NCBI GenBank assembly: GCA_011605725.1 | Contig: JAAOZP010000014.1 | Span: forward strand, 62,001-126,000 | Direction: 5' to 3' | Source: Nitrososphaerota archaeon | GTDB lineage: Archaea; Thermoproteota; EX4484-205; JAAOZP01 | DNA: 64,000 nt | Shown here: piece by piece, positions 7,547-15,947 of the stretch | How the letters are laid out: each line of letters opens with the position of its first letter | Numbering within the stretch: the first letter of the stretch is position 1 | Program-made: the position numbers and the translations under genes | Notes under the pieces: model-generated | Database searches by the model: none | What the model was told of the DNA's origin: nothing | Seen by the model: the letters and a program-made list of their open reading frames with translations, nothing else

Positions 7547-8436
7547 GATGTTTTCCCGAAGAACTCTTCATATGTTTCTCTAACGCTGTACTCTGCATAC
7601 CCCACGTATCCAGCCAGCTCCCTCTGAGTCACAGGGTTCTTAATCTTTAACATGGCCGAAGCCTCCTTTGATGCTGCATAAATTGCTGCTGCTAAACATA
7701 TCATGGGGTTTTTACCATGAAAATAATAGTGTTTAGATTTTAAATCATTAAAGAGCCTGATGGACATCGGCCTAAGAATGTTTAGAAAAGTTTCTCTTTC
7801 AGCAAGAGATTGAAGCTTACGGTTATTTCTTATTATCAGAGATATTATCTCGTTGATCGTTTTAACTGCATCGTATTTCGCTTCTGCAATCCCGATTTCC
7901 CTCGCAATAGAGATCACGTTGAACAGGTCTCTCGGCCGGATTTTAAAACCTATGCTACGCAGGTACGCCTGTATCTTCTTATAGTGCGGAGCAATGTTTA
8001 AACTACAGGATCTTGCTGTGCTAACTACGGAGTATGCTGCAACCGCCGCCAAACTAATCTTTCTATTTTTAGAGCTGCGCAGCAATGTTAAACCAATACT
8101 GAGAGAAAACAGTCTTACTGAATGCCCAAGATGGAAATTGCTACAGACTTTGTCTATTATCCATTTCAGCTCATTCTCCTTCCTAGTAGCAGAGTAGAAA
8201 ATGCTCTTCTGAAGTCTAGAAACATTGTTTTTAAAACCGTGCTCCGCCATGAGGCTTCCGTAGCAGGAGTCTCCGTGAGCCGTGTGATCCTGATCATAGG
8301 ATGCGACATACTTATCTATGAAGTCAACCACTAAGCCGCACCTGCTGCAAACAAGCTCGTTATCTGAGTTAACAAGTGGCGAATTGCAATCTGGGCATTT
8401 GAGGAGAACAGGTGGTTGAACTGTTTCCTGTTCCAT
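7492..8436 (-). CDS. tfb: Transcription initiation factor B (TFB)
   Basis: A 314-aa TFIIB-family protein: N-terminal zinc ribbon (CPDC...CSRC) and two cyclin-like repeats. It recruits RNA polymerase to TBP-bound promoters. I chose ATG at 8436 instead of the GTG at 8475: the extra 13 codons encode hydrophobic residues and coincide with a TATA-like CTATTTTTATT about 27 nt before the ATG, implying a leaderless mRNA. Family membership is clear. The B-reader region is divergent (SCYGSLMAEHGF), so this may be a specialised TFB paralogue. It converges on the pilus genes. Confidence 0.88.
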   Translation of the reverse strand: MEQETVQPPVLLKCPDCNSPLVNSDNELVCSRCGLVVDFIDKYVASYDQDHTAHGDSCYGSLMAEHGFKNNVSRLQKSIFYSATRKENELKWIIDKVCSNFHLGHSVRLFSLSIGLTLLRSSKNRKISLAAVAAYSVVSTARSCSLNIAPHYKKIQAYLRSIGFKIRPRDLFNVISIAREIGIAEAKYDAVKTINEIISLIIRNNRKLQSLAERETFLNILRPMSIRLFNDLKSKHYYFHGKNPMICLAAAIYAASKEASAMLKIKNPVTQRELAGYVGYAEYSVRETYEEFFGKTSQPVEPSYRAEPCRLTVL

Positions 8437-8557
8437 TTCTAAAAGTACCATTAGCAGAACAATAAAAATAGCCACGAAAAAAAGCTATGTTTTAGGATAA
8501 GCTCCTTACTTCAGAAAGTATTAAAAACAGGGAGTGTACTGTAAAAGTGATGTTGAA

Positions 8558-8983
8558 ATGATGAGAACAGGGTTCACGACAGAGGTTAATCGTTTAATAG
8601 GTAAGAAGGTTGCAGTGGTTACTCAAAGCGGTGAGGAGCTTCAGGGTGTTTTAGCCTCGCTGGATGTTGATACTTTTTCAGTGATTTTGAACGATGTTGA
8701 GTTGAAAGGAGGCAGGAAGATTCCTAAGGTGATACTCAACGGGAGTGACGTTAGGAGAATAGAGGTGAGGGCAGCAATCCTGGATTTAAGGAAACTTGCT
8801 GAGAGGATAGAGAGAGTCTTTCCGAAAATGGTTCAGTATAACGAGGAGGCTGGTGTCATAATAGTGATGAACAGGATAAGGGTTACTGAGAATGGAGTTA
8901 TCGAAGGAAGTGGGCTGGCAGCTGAAAAAGTGAGTGAAATATATAACGATTTTATTAAAGAGAGCTCCGCGGAAAAAGAATAA
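8558..8983 (+). CDS. Sm/Lsm-like archaeal protein (SmAP3-type)
   Basis: The N-terminal 70 residues form an Sm fold pattern (GKKVAVVTQSGEELQGVLASLD, then a VILN...VRRIEV strand pair). A C-terminal domain of about 70 residues follows, as in two-domain SmAP3 proteins. Sm-like proteins form RNA-binding rings. I chose ATG 8558 because GTGAT, complementary to the 16S 3' end, lies about 7 nt upstream; the GTG at 8534 has no such support. Confidence 0.65.
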   Translation: MMRTGFTTEVNRLIGKKVAVVTQSGEELQGVLASLDVDTFSVILNDVELKGGRKIPKVILNGSDVRRIEVRAAILDLRKLAERIERVFPKMVQYNEEAGVIIVMNRIRVTENGVIEGSGLAAEKVSEIYNDFIKESSAEKE

Positions 8984-8991
8984 TTACTCTG

Positions 8992-9627
8992 TCAATCCTT
9001 TGAAAAATATTTTTTAAGAAAGCTGATGACACTATTCTGAGCTGTTTTAGCGGCAGCAAGGTCCGGACTTTCTCCATTGGTCTCAATAAGGATGCATGCG
9101 CTGTCAAAACCATGAAGGCTTGCGAGCCCAGGAATTAGGCCTGCAGCTCCCACGACTGTACCCCTTAAAGGCAGGAACCCGAGGGAGGCACCAAGCATCG
9201 AGATCCTCCAATTAGTAGAGGAAATATAGACCCTTCTTTTCTCACCAACCCGTGTTATAGCATACCCGCCTATGCCTATGATGATCCTTATTCCAGATTC
9301 CTCCGCAACCTCTATCAGTCTCCTGGCTAACTCATACTGGTTAAATTGAGTAGTAGGCTGGGAGACGCCTCTGACTATAGTGATGCCCTTAAACTCTCCT
9401 GTGCTGATTTTGTTGATAGTTATTTTCGGAGGAGTTATCAGGCCCTCTCTAGAGGTTACTGATACGTAGAGGAGAGACTCAGGGTAAAGCTCCAGAATCG
9501 GAATGTTTTCAACAGCAGACTCCATGAGCAGCTCGCCTGTTAACGAGCCTACGAGACCGATACCCGGGAGGCATATCAGCATACAGTCTGCAGTCCAAGC
9601 CTCTTTTCTAAGAACTTTCTCCAGCAA
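8992..9627 (-). CDS. PAC2-family protein (proteasome-assembly-chaperone-like)
   Basis: 211 aa with the PAC2 layout: an N-terminal strand CMLICLPGIGLVGSLTGELL, a YPESLLYVSVTSR segment, a glycine-rich IIIGIGGYAI strand and GTVVGAAGLIPGLA near residues 160-175. Archaeal PAC2 homologues resemble the eukaryotic proteasome assembly chaperone 2; their partners are mostly unproven. It is convergent with the Sm-like gene. Confidence 0.8.
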   Translation of the reverse strand: MLEKVLRKEAWTADCMLICLPGIGLVGSLTGELLMESAVENIPILELYPESLLYVSVTSREGLITPPKITINKISTGEFKGITIVRGVSQPTTQFNQYELARRLIEVAEESGIRIIIGIGGYAITRVGEKRRVYISSTNWRISMLGASLGFLPLRGTVVGAAGLIPGLASLHGFDSACILIETNGESPDLAAAKTAQNSVISFLKKYFSKD

Positions 9628-9820
9628 TCCTTTTACCCCCTGGAAAGCCCCGGGTCCTATTAAAGCTTTTTAATTAAACTCGGTTGCGATACTACTTCCA
9701 CCAACCCCCATTCTTCAAGTGCTAGGTTCCAGCAAGAGGGTTTAGAGGTAGAAGCGGGTTGGATGCTAGAGTCTTGTTGCAGCACGCGGTGCCCAAGTAA
9801 AAAGGGGAAAGATTTCTTAG

Positions 9821-10060
9821 TCACGTTTTAATCATGTATTCGGAGTATGGGTCATACCAGTAGAAGTCACTCGACTTAGCAAGCCTCCTAGCAGATCTGA
9901 TTAGAGTGAAGGGCCACGCATGTATTTCATGCCTGAGCTGCCTCACGGGACAGTGATAAGCATGAAGAAGTAGGCTGAAATATATGCTGTAGCAATATGG
10001 TAGATCCTTAGTAAGGAGATTATGGGAGTTTAAAAGGAACTCCAGGGGAGAGTTAAAACT
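9821..10060 (-). pseudogene. Probable gene remnant without a start codon
   Basis: Between the PAC2 gene and the beta-CASP RNase lie about 470 nt. The minus frame ending at TGA 9823-9821 is open to about 10060 and reads as plausible protein, with segments such as HEIHAWPFTLIRSARRLAK and DFYWYDPYSEYM, but has no usable ATG, GTG or TTG before residue 45 or so. The family is not recognised. I read it as the 3' remnant of a lost gene. The rest of this gap shows nothing I can support. Confidence 0.35.
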
Positions 10061-10070
10061 TTAAATAAAG
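10061..10070 (+). promoter_or_regulatory. TATA box of the beta-CASP RNase gene
   Basis: TTTAAATAAA lies about 35-40 nt before the ATG at 10102, which places the start near 10090. Confidence 0.45.
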
Positions 10071-10101
10071 ACCTGGAGAAAGCGTTGAAGAGGATTAAAA
10101 C

Positions 10102-11358
10102 ATGCTTATAAAATTTCTAGGCGGAGTACGCGAAGTAGGGAGGTCAGCCATTTACTTGGCGGGTCGGGAGAAACGCCTCCTGCTAGACGCTGGAGTAATG
10201 CTCTCCGGGAGGCAGGTTAAATACCCCATGCACATCCCGCCAAGAGAAGTAGACGGCATAATCATAACTCACGCTCATCTTGATCATGTTGGAGCTGCAC
10301 CCATATTCTTCATAAGTGGAGGGAGAGAATCCTTCCTAACGAGTTTAACAGCACCACTTGCTAAACTTATATTGCTGGACTTCATCCGGGTGTCGAAGGA
10401 AACCGTTCCATTCGAAGTTCTTGAAGTAGACAAGTTTGTAAGCAGGTCGAGAAAGCTCAGTTACCAAGAGGAGTACTCTAGAGACGGCTTTAAACTCGTC
10501 TTCCTGTCAGCAGGCCATACTCCTGGAGGAGGACAGGTTTTACTCGAGCTTGACGGGAGAAGGGTGCTCTACACGGGGGACATTAACACTGTTGAAACAA
10601 CTCTGCTTAAAGGCGCTTATACTGATTATCCTCCGGTTGACGTAGCGGTTGTTGAAAGCACTTACGCAAATAAGAATCACCCGCCTAGGGAGGAGGTTGA
10701 GGCGAAGTTCGTTAGAAAACTCGGCGAAACCGTTGAAAGAGGCGGTATAGCGCTTGTCCCAGCCTTCGGCCTAGGAAGGTCTCAGGAAGTAATAACGATA
10801 CTTGCTAAACACGGTTTTCCCCATGACGTTTATTATGACGGCATGGCTAGGACTGTGACCGAGATACTTTTTGATTTCCCAGAATGGCTGTCTCACCCCG
10901 ACCTTCTTGAGAAAGCAGCTAGGCAAGTTATATGGATAACCACGCAAAGACAGAGGGAGGAAGCCTTAAAGAGGCCCGGAGTGATCGTTACGCCAGCCGG
11001 GATGCTTCAAGGAGGCCCTGTCAACTTCTACCTTAAAGAGGTTGGGAAGTCTGACAGGAACCTGATAGCGTTCGTCAGCTATCAGGTTGAAGGGACTCCG
11101 GGAAGGCTTCTCTTGGAGAAGAAAATAGTATCAGTGGATGGGAAACTGGCTAAGGTCAAGGCGGAGGTGAAGCATTTCGAGCTTTCTTCGCACAGCGGGA
11201 AGGATCAGCTTGAGGAATTGGTAAGTAGGATTAAGGCGGAGAAAACCTTCATAGTTCACGGTGATTCGGATAACTGTGAGAAGCTGGCGGAATACGCTAG
11301 GAAGCGTCTTGGTCTTGACGCAGTAGCACCGGAGCTCGGAGAGAGCTATTCCATCTAG
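10102..11358 (+). CDS. beta-CASP metallo-beta-lactamase ribonuclease (aCPSF2-like)
   Basis: 418 aa with the MBL motif HAHLDH near residue 57, a second histidine motif SAGHTPGGGQ, the YTGDIN aspartate motif, the beta-CASP region, and C-terminal SSHSGKDQL and FIVHGD motifs (RMMBL). No N-terminal KH domains are present, so it is aCPSF2-like rather than aCPSF1, which carries KH domains. Such enzymes process or degrade RNA 3' and 5' ends. Confidence 0.85.
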   Translation: MLIKFLGGVREVGRSAIYLAGREKRLLLDAGVMLSGRQVKYPMHIPPREVDGIIITHAHLDHVGAAPIFFISGGRESFLTSLTAPLAKLILLDFIRVSKETVPFEVLEVDKFVSRSRKLSYQEEYSRDGFKLVFLSAGHTPGGGQVLLELDGRRVLYTGDINTVETTLLKGAYTDYPPVDVAVVESTYANKNHPPREEVEAKFVRKLGETVERGGIALVPAFGLGRSQEVITILAKHGFPHDVYYDGMARTVTEILFDFPEWLSHPDLLEKAARQVIWITTQRQREEALKRPGVIVTPAGMLQGGPVNFYLKEVGKSDRNLIAFVSYQVEGTPGRLLLEKKIVSVDGKLAKVKAEVKHFELSSHSGKDQLEELVSRIKAEKTFIVHGDSDNCEKLAEYARKRLGLDAVAPELGESYSI

Positions 11359-11376
11359 CGGAAACCATGAGGAGAA

Positions 11377-11469
11377 TGGGCCGGGCCGGATTTCCGATTA
11401 ATCCTTGTTTTCGAACCGGCGACCTCCGCTGTGTGAGAGCGGCGTCCTAACCATCTGAACGACCGGCCC
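11377..11469 (-). tRNA. tRNA-Val(CAC) with an intron in the T-loop
   Basis: Acceptor stem GGGCCGG (11469-11463) pairs with CCGGCCC (11384-11378); discriminator A is at 11377; the anticodon stem is CCGCT/AGCGG with loop CTCACAC, giving anticodon CAC (Val). The T-stem GCCGG/CCGGC is intact but the loop has 26 nt. Removing 19 nt (11391-11409) restores a standard TTCGAAT loop. CCA is not encoded. Confidence 0.88.
11391..11409 (-). other. 19-nt tRNA intron between positions 59 and 60 of the T-loop
   Basis: A four-pair helix TTCG/CGGA (one G-U) joins the 5' exon to the intron. It is flanked by three-nt bulges AAA on the 5' side and AAT on the 3' side. Cutting each bulge after its second base, as the archaeal splicing endonuclease does, gives TTCGAA + T. 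The inner helix of a full bulge-helix-bulge is weak, so this is a relaxed motif. Confidence 0.75.
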
Positions 11470-11514
11470 GTTTAAAAGGTTCAACGCCTGTTTTATATTC
11501 TTTTCTATGCGACC

Positions 11515-11682
11515 CTATTTCTTGGCTCTCCTCTCAGTCCTTTTAGGCCTAAGGTTCTTACTGTGGCATTTTCTACACTTCTTCGCATCAATAGCATTCC
11601 TAGCGCCGCAGTTCCTACATATCATGAACCGCAGCCTCCGGTTCTTAACTATCTCGATCAACACCGGGTCGCTTATCTTCAT
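11515..11682 (-). CDS. rpl40e: Large ribosomal subunit protein eL40
   Basis: A 55-aa minus-strand frame (ATG at 11682, TAG at 11517-11515) reads as eL40: a basic N-terminal half, zinc motif CRNCGARN...CRKCHSKN, then LRPKRTERRAKK. It binds the large ribosomal subunit. GTGAT is 10 nt upstream of the ATG and a TATA box (minus strand, 11717-11708) lies about 30 nt upstream. Archaeal eL40 is about 50 residues, so the length is normal. Confidence 0.92.
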   Translation of the reverse strand: MKISDPVLIEIVKNRRLRFMICRNCGARNAIDAKKCRKCHSKNLRPKRTERRAKK

Positions 11683-11707
11683 GCTGTTGAATCACGTTTC
11701 AGATTAG

Positions 11708-11717
11708 TATTTAAAAG
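11708..11717 (-). promoter_or_regulatory. TATA box of rpl40e
   Basis: CTTTTAAATA on the minus strand about 30 nt upstream of the rpl40e ATG fits an archaeal TATA box. Confidence 0.5.
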
Positions 11718-11779
11718 GTTTACGCAGCCTTCGGAAATAGGGAAGATTTAAAAAGAGTTCAATAGCCCACAAGACATAA

Positions 11780-12277
11780 ATGAAAATACCTTTCTGCGAT
11801 TTCTGCGTGAAAAGCGGAATCCTATGCCAGAAATGCAGAGAACTCATAGACAGTGGGAGGAATAGTAGTTTGGATTTAACATTGTCAAGGATCCTGCTTG
11901 AGGAAGCCAGCAGGATTCGTGAGCTCGAGAAAGTCGAGTTTAAGAAGGCTCACGTGGAGGACGGTTTTCTACTCATTTTAAGCAATAATGATGGGGTGAG
12001 GATTCTCAGGGATAGTAAGGAGGTTGCTGAGAGAATCAGAAGGGATATTGGCGTTGAGAAAATAACGGTTGTGGATTACAGGAAGGATCAGAAGAGGAAG
12101 CTAGAGGAACTCGTATACCCGTTTAGAATAGTTGGCTTAAGCAAGGTGTGGCTTCCAGGCAATATTACTGAGTTTAAAATCGTAGTTGAGGGGAGAGAGC
12201 TGGATGAGAAGCAGGTTGAGACGCTTGAGAAGCTCGCTAAAAAACTAGGTATTAACGTTAGGATTCAAGCCTTATGA
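11780..12277 (+). CDS. NusA-like KH-domain protein
   Basis: 165 aa. An N-terminal four-cysteine motif (CDFCVKSGILCQKC) is followed by two KH-like folds (about 55-105 and 110-165). This is the archaeal NusA-related protein commonly found near aspS or RNA-polymerase genes. A TATA box GATTTAAAAAG (11745-11755) lies about 30 nt upstream, so the mRNA is probably leaderless. Transcript-elongation function is by family only. aspS follows after 12 nt, in the same operon. Confidence 0.78.
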   Translation: MKIPFCDFCVKSGILCQKCRELIDSGRNSSLDLTLSRILLEEASRIRELEKVEFKKAHVEDGFLLILSNNDGVRILRDSKEVAERIRRDIGVEKITVVDYRKDQKRKLEELVYPFRIVGLSKVWLPGNITEFKIVVEGRELDEKQVETLEKLAKKLGINVRIQAL

Positions 12278-12289
12278 AGATGATGGGAA

Positions 12290-13582
12290 ATGTTTGGAGA
12301 GAGGAAAAGAAGCATTGATATAACGTTTGAAGACGAGGGTAAGACTGTTAGAGTCTACGGTTGGGCGCTTGACAGGAGGGACCTAGGCGGAGTCAAGTTC
12401 ATAGTTTTAGCAGACCGGTGGGGCAGGATACAGATAACATGGGTTAGGGGTAAATCCAATCCCAGTGTTGAGGGCACGCTTGACAGTATAAAGCTTAACG
12501 ACGTGATAGAAGTGAGCGGGAGAGTAAGAAGAACCCCGCAGGCTCCAAGGGGGGTTGAAATAGATCCTGTTGAAATAAGGGTTTTAAATACTTCTGAACA
12601 TCCGTTGCCACTGGACCCTACTGACAGGATTAAGAGTAGCCTTGACGTTAGGCTGGACGCGCGGCCCCTGGATGTTTTCAGGCCAAGGGTTAGAAGCATC
12701 TTCATAATTAAGAGCGCTCTTCTACAGGTTTTGAGAGACTTCTTCCATGAAAACGATTTCGTCGAAATAATTACCCCCAGGATAATAGCTTCTGCAACAG
12801 AGGGGGGAGCAGCCCTATTCCCCTTGCCTTACTTTGACAAGATAGCTTACTTGGCTCAGAGCCCTCAGCTTTTCAAGGAGCAAATGGTAATAGGCTTTGA
12901 AAGAGTTTTTGAAATAGGCCCGTTTTTCAGGGCTGAGCCCTTCAACACGACTAAGCATCTGAACGAGTTTACCTCAGTAGATGTTGAGGTTGCTTTCGCA
13001 GACATGGAGGACGTTATGGTTATCTGCGAGAAAATGATAAAGTATGTTCATGAGAAGATAGCTGAAAAATGCAGGAGCGAGTTTGACAACTTAGGTTTAA
13101 AGATAAGAGTGCCTGAAATCCCGCTGAAAAGATTCAAGTATAGCGAGGTTATTTCAATGCTTAAAGAAAAGGGGGTTCAAGTAGGTTTCGGAGATGATGT
13201 TGGAAGCGAGGAGCTTAGGAGCCTTGAGGAGCTGAGGGAAGAGTATTACTTCATAACTCACTGGCCGAGTAAAATCAAGCCTTTCTACATTAAGGTTAAT
13301 CCAGACGGTACTTCGCAATCGTTTGACTTGAACTACGGCCCGTTGGAGCTGGGCTCCGGCGGAACCAGGGAGGAGAATAAGGAGAGGCTTGTAAGCCAGT
13401 TGATAGAGAAAAACCTGAACCCAAGCGACTTTTCATACCATTTGAAGGCTTTCGGATACGGTATGCCTCCTCACGCAGGATGGGCAATAGGTCTTGAAAG
13501 GCTTTTAATGAGCATCCTTAAGCTTGACAACATTAGGGAGGCAACACTATATCCTAGGGACAGGTTTAGACTAGAGCCTTAG
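12290..13582 (+). CDS. aspS: Aspartyl-tRNA synthetase, archaeal type
   Basis: 430 aa, the usual archaeal length without the bacterial insertion. It has an N-terminal OB-fold anticodon-binding domain (about 1-110) and a class II core with FIEIITPRI-like motif 1 (here FVEIITPRI), motif 2 around FEIGPFFRAEPFNTTKHLNEFTS and motif 3 GWAIGLERL. It charges tRNA-Asp. Whether it also charges tRNA-Asn cannot be decided here. Its 3' end overlaps radA by 4 nt. Confidence 0.95.
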   Translation: MFGERKRSIDITFEDEGKTVRVYGWALDRRDLGGVKFIVLADRWGRIQITWVRGKSNPSVEGTLDSIKLNDVIEVSGRVRRTPQAPRGVEIDPVEIRVLNTSEHPLPLDPTDRIKSSLDVRLDARPLDVFRPRVRSIFIIKSALLQVLRDFFHENDFVEIITPRIIASATEGGAALFPLPYFDKIAYLAQSPQLFKEQMVIGFERVFEIGPFFRAEPFNTTKHLNEFTSVDVEVAFADMEDVMVICEKMIKYVHEKIAEKCRSEFDNLGLKIRVPEIPLKRFKYSEVISMLKEKGVQVGFGDDVGSEELRSLEELREEYYFITHWPSKIKPFYIKVNPDGTSQSFDLNYGPLELGSGGTREENKERLVSQLIEKNLNPSDFSYHLKAFGYGMPPHAGWAIGLERLLMSILKLDNIREATLYPRDRFRLEP

Positions 13583-14598
13583 CCTTCTTCAGCATATGCT
13601 TCTTCCTCAACGTCAGTTATTCCGTTCTCAGTGATTTTGAACAGGCATTCTCCTTCAGGCCTGTCTAGGCTGACAATTAGGCGGGCAACCCTTAAACCCT
13701 GCTCACCCCTGGCTTTACGAAGATATATTCTCGTGTGGCTCCTGTGTGCAAGAATGTGGCCACCCACAGGGTAGGCGCCCATTCCGAATATCTCGTCAGG
13801 CTTAGCCATAACTTGGTTAGTAACGACAATAACAAGGTTGAAAGCCTTGGAAAGACGCTCGAGCCTGTGGAGATGCGCGTTCAGCTTCTGCTGTCTTTTA
13901 ACAAGGCTCTCTCTACCCAGGTATTCGCTTCTGAAATGGGTTGTCAAGGAATCAACTATGACGAGCTTCACCTTCTTACTCTTAATTATCTCGTCGAGAC
14001 GCTCAACTATGAGTATCTGGTGGTCAGAGTTAAAGGCTTCCGCGACAGTAATGTTTTCAACAGTCTTAATCGGGTCCAGCTTCAAATACTTAGCCATCGC
14101 AACAATACGTTCAGGCCTGAAACTGTTTTCAGTATCGATGTAGACAACGTTCCCATTTAAACCCCCTCTCTCCTCAGGCAGCTGAACGTTAACCGCAAGC
14201 TGATGGCTTATCTGTGATTTTCCTGTTCCATACTCCCCGAAGAACTCGGTTATCGTCATAGTCTCCAGTCCTCCCCCTAGGAGGGCATCCAGCTTCTTAC
14301 TTCCAGTAGTAAGCTTCTGAATATGCTCCCGCTGCTTCAGAATGTCTAGGGCTGAGACAAATTTAACCTCAATGCTGCTTCTCGCCAGCGATATTATCTT
14401 GGCGGCAGTCTTATCAGGAATGCCTCCGCTTACAAGCTCGTTTACAGTGGCTGTCGCCAATGCTTCAACAGTAGTGTAACCAAGCTCCTTAAGCTTAGCA
14501 GCAGTAGATGGACCTATGCCTGGAATATCCTCTATTGATTCAAAAACCTCTACTCGCTCAGATTCATCCTCTTCCTCCTCAGTTTTTCTCCTACCCAT
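13579..14598 (-). CDS. radA: DNA repair and recombination protein RadA
   Basis: 339 aa from ATG at 14598: an N-terminal helix-hairpin-helix domain (IEDIPGIGPSTAAKLKELG), polymerisation motif FVSALD, Walker A GEYGTGKSQ, Walker B LVIVDSLT and a C-terminal L2 region. It is the archaeal RecA/Rad51 recombinase. A 28-residue upstream extension in frame is rejected because it contains the TATA box (ATTTATAAGC, minus strand, about 14650-14641) and because MGRRKTEEEE is a normal RadA start. Confidence 0.95.
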   Translation of the reverse strand: MGRRKTEEEEDESERVEVFESIEDIPGIGPSTAAKLKELGYTTVEALATATVNELVSGGIPDKTAAKIISLARSSIEVKFVSALDILKQREHIQKLTTGSKKLDALLGGGLETMTITEFFGEYGTGKSQISHQLAVNVQLPEERGGLNGNVVYIDTENSFRPERIVAMAKYLKLDPIKTVENITVAEAFNSDHQILIVERLDEIIKSKKVKLVIVDSLTTHFRSEYLGRESLVKRQQKLNAHLHRLERLSKAFNLVIVVTNQVMAKPDEIFGMGAYPVGGHILAHRSHTRIYLRKARGEQGLRVARLIVSLDRPEGECLFKITENGITDVEEEAYAEEG

Positions 14599-14713
14599 GA
14601 TTTTTTCCTTCTGCTTAACCAGTAGATTCTTAGAACGGTAGCTTATAAATGTGAAACCGATTCCCCGTAAAGGGGTTTTCAAGCTTATAACTTCAGCACG
14701 GCTGAAACTTCAG

Positions 14714-15406
14714 ATGGCTAGGGATTACCGTGAAGAGGTCCGTAGGCTTTACGACACCATATCTGAGGAGTTTGACAGAACAAGGATTAAGCCAGACCCT
14801 TTTCTTGAAACGCTGGTTAAAAGAGGTTTTTCAAGAAGAACCCGCTTAATACTTGATAATGGTTGCGGAAACTGTAGGAACCTGAAAGCGTTTGACAAGG
14901 AATGCATCATGATTGCAGGAGACTTTTCCAGAAGCATGCTTAAACAATGTGTGAAAAACGTTTCTGCAAGAGAGGTTCACTACGTGCAGTATGACTTAAC
15001 ACGTCTCCCTTTTAGAAACAGGGTTTTCGACAGTATAATATGTGTTTCAGCAATACATCATTTGAAGGAGGAGGATGTTGAAAAGGCTTTTAGAGAAATG
15101 GGAAGGGTTCTGAGCAACAGGGGATGGATGCTTGCCTCCTCATGGTCAGTAAAGATGACTAGGGATAATAGGTTTCTGCGCAGAGCTAGAAAGATCAGCG
15201 GGAACTATTTCATGGTCAACTGGGGTCCGTACGAGAGGTTTTACTTTCTCATGGATGCTAAAACCCTCGGCGCGATATGCAGGAAGGCAGGCTTCAGGGA
15301 TGCGGTTACTCTAGAATATGGGATGAATAATTACAGTCTAGTGGATAGGAGAACCAGGGAAGCCGGGGCACGTGGAGAGGCTTCAGCCGATGAAAACACT
15401 GGTTAA
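14714..15406 (+). CDS. SAM-dependent methyltransferase (Trm9/ABH8-like class I)
   Basis: 230 aa. The N-terminal Y-D-T-I-S-E-E-F-D motif is followed by SAM-binding LDNGCGNCRNL, acidic loop GDFSRSML, and a post-motif SAIHHL typical of the Trm9 group that modifies wobble uridine in tRNA. I chose ATG 14714, which has a TATA-like CTTATAACT about 26 nt upstream; the ATG at 14651 overlaps the radA promoter. Substrate is inferred from family resemblance. Confidence 0.7.
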   Translation: MARDYREEVRRLYDTISEEFDRTRIKPDPFLETLVKRGFSRRTRLILDNGCGNCRNLKAFDKECIMIAGDFSRSMLKQCVKNVSAREVHYVQYDLTRLPFRNRVFDSIICVSAIHHLKEEDVEKAFREMGRVLSNRGWMLASSWSVKMTRDNRFLRRARKISGNYFMVNWGPYERFYFLMDAKTLGAICRKAGFRDAVTLEYGMNNYSLVDRRTREAGARGEASADENTG

Positions 15407-15460
15407 GCGGGAAAAAGGGGAATAAAACTTTTATAACCACCGTCAACTATTAAGGGGATG

Positions 15461-15535
15461 GCGGCGCTGGTCTAGCCTGGTTATGACACCAGCCTTCCAA
15501 GCTGGGAATCCCGGGTTCAAATCCCGGGCGCCGCA
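15461..15535 (+). tRNA. tRNA-Gly(TCC)
   Basis: Acceptor stem GCGGCGC/GCGCCGC, anticodon stem CCAGC/GCTGG with loop CTTCCAA (anticodon TCC), T-stem CCGGG/CCCGG with loop TTCAAAT, discriminator A. CCA is not encoded. A TATA-like CTTTTATAACC lies about 30 nt upstream. No intron. Confidence 0.96.
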
Positions 15536-15577
15536 TAAACCATAATAACCTTCAAGTGTTTTTCCATAAGCGTTTAA

Positions 15578-15943
15578 ATGGGTAAGAGGATGGTGATGAA
15601 TATCGCAAGGGAGAGGATAGACATACTGCTTAGGCTTGCGCTGGAAACTGCGGAATCCGACTTGAGCAGGGCTGAATCATATGCCAAGCTTGCCTGGAGG
15701 ATTGCTGAGAAATACAACCTTAGGAGGAAGACCGTGTTGAGAAGATACTTTAGATGTAGTAAGTGTAAGAGCCCAGTGATACCTGGTCGTAGCCTTAAGA
15801 TTAGGGTTTTGAAAGACAAGGGAGTGGGGCTCATCTGTTTGAAGTGTGGAAGCGTCAAGCTTATTCCAGTTTTCCGCGAAAAAGATAAGAATCCTGGTGT
15901 TGAAGCATATTCGACCAGGTTTGAGTCTAGAGCTTACGGCTGA
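15578..15943 (+). CDS. rnp4: Ribonuclease P protein component 4 (Rpp21/Rpr2)
   Basis: 121 aa. Two long N-terminal helices with the Rpr2 sequence pattern (RIDILLRLALE, then ESYAKLAWRIAEKYNLR) are followed by a four-cysteine zinc ribbon (CSKCKSP and CLKCGSV). The protein binds RNase P RNA with Rpp29. The length is typical. A MarC gene follows after 4 nt. Confidence 0.9.
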   Translation: MGKRMVMNIARERIDILLRLALETAESDLSRAESYAKLAWRIAEKYNLRRKTVLRRYFRCSKCKSPVIPGRSLKIRVLKDKGVGLICLKCGSVKLIPVFREKDKNPGVEAYSTRFESRAYG

Positions 15944-15947
15944 AGTG

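Noticed and set aside
13579-14682. RadA start 28 codons upstream
   Set aside because: The extension contains the likely TATA box and is absent from RadA proteins.
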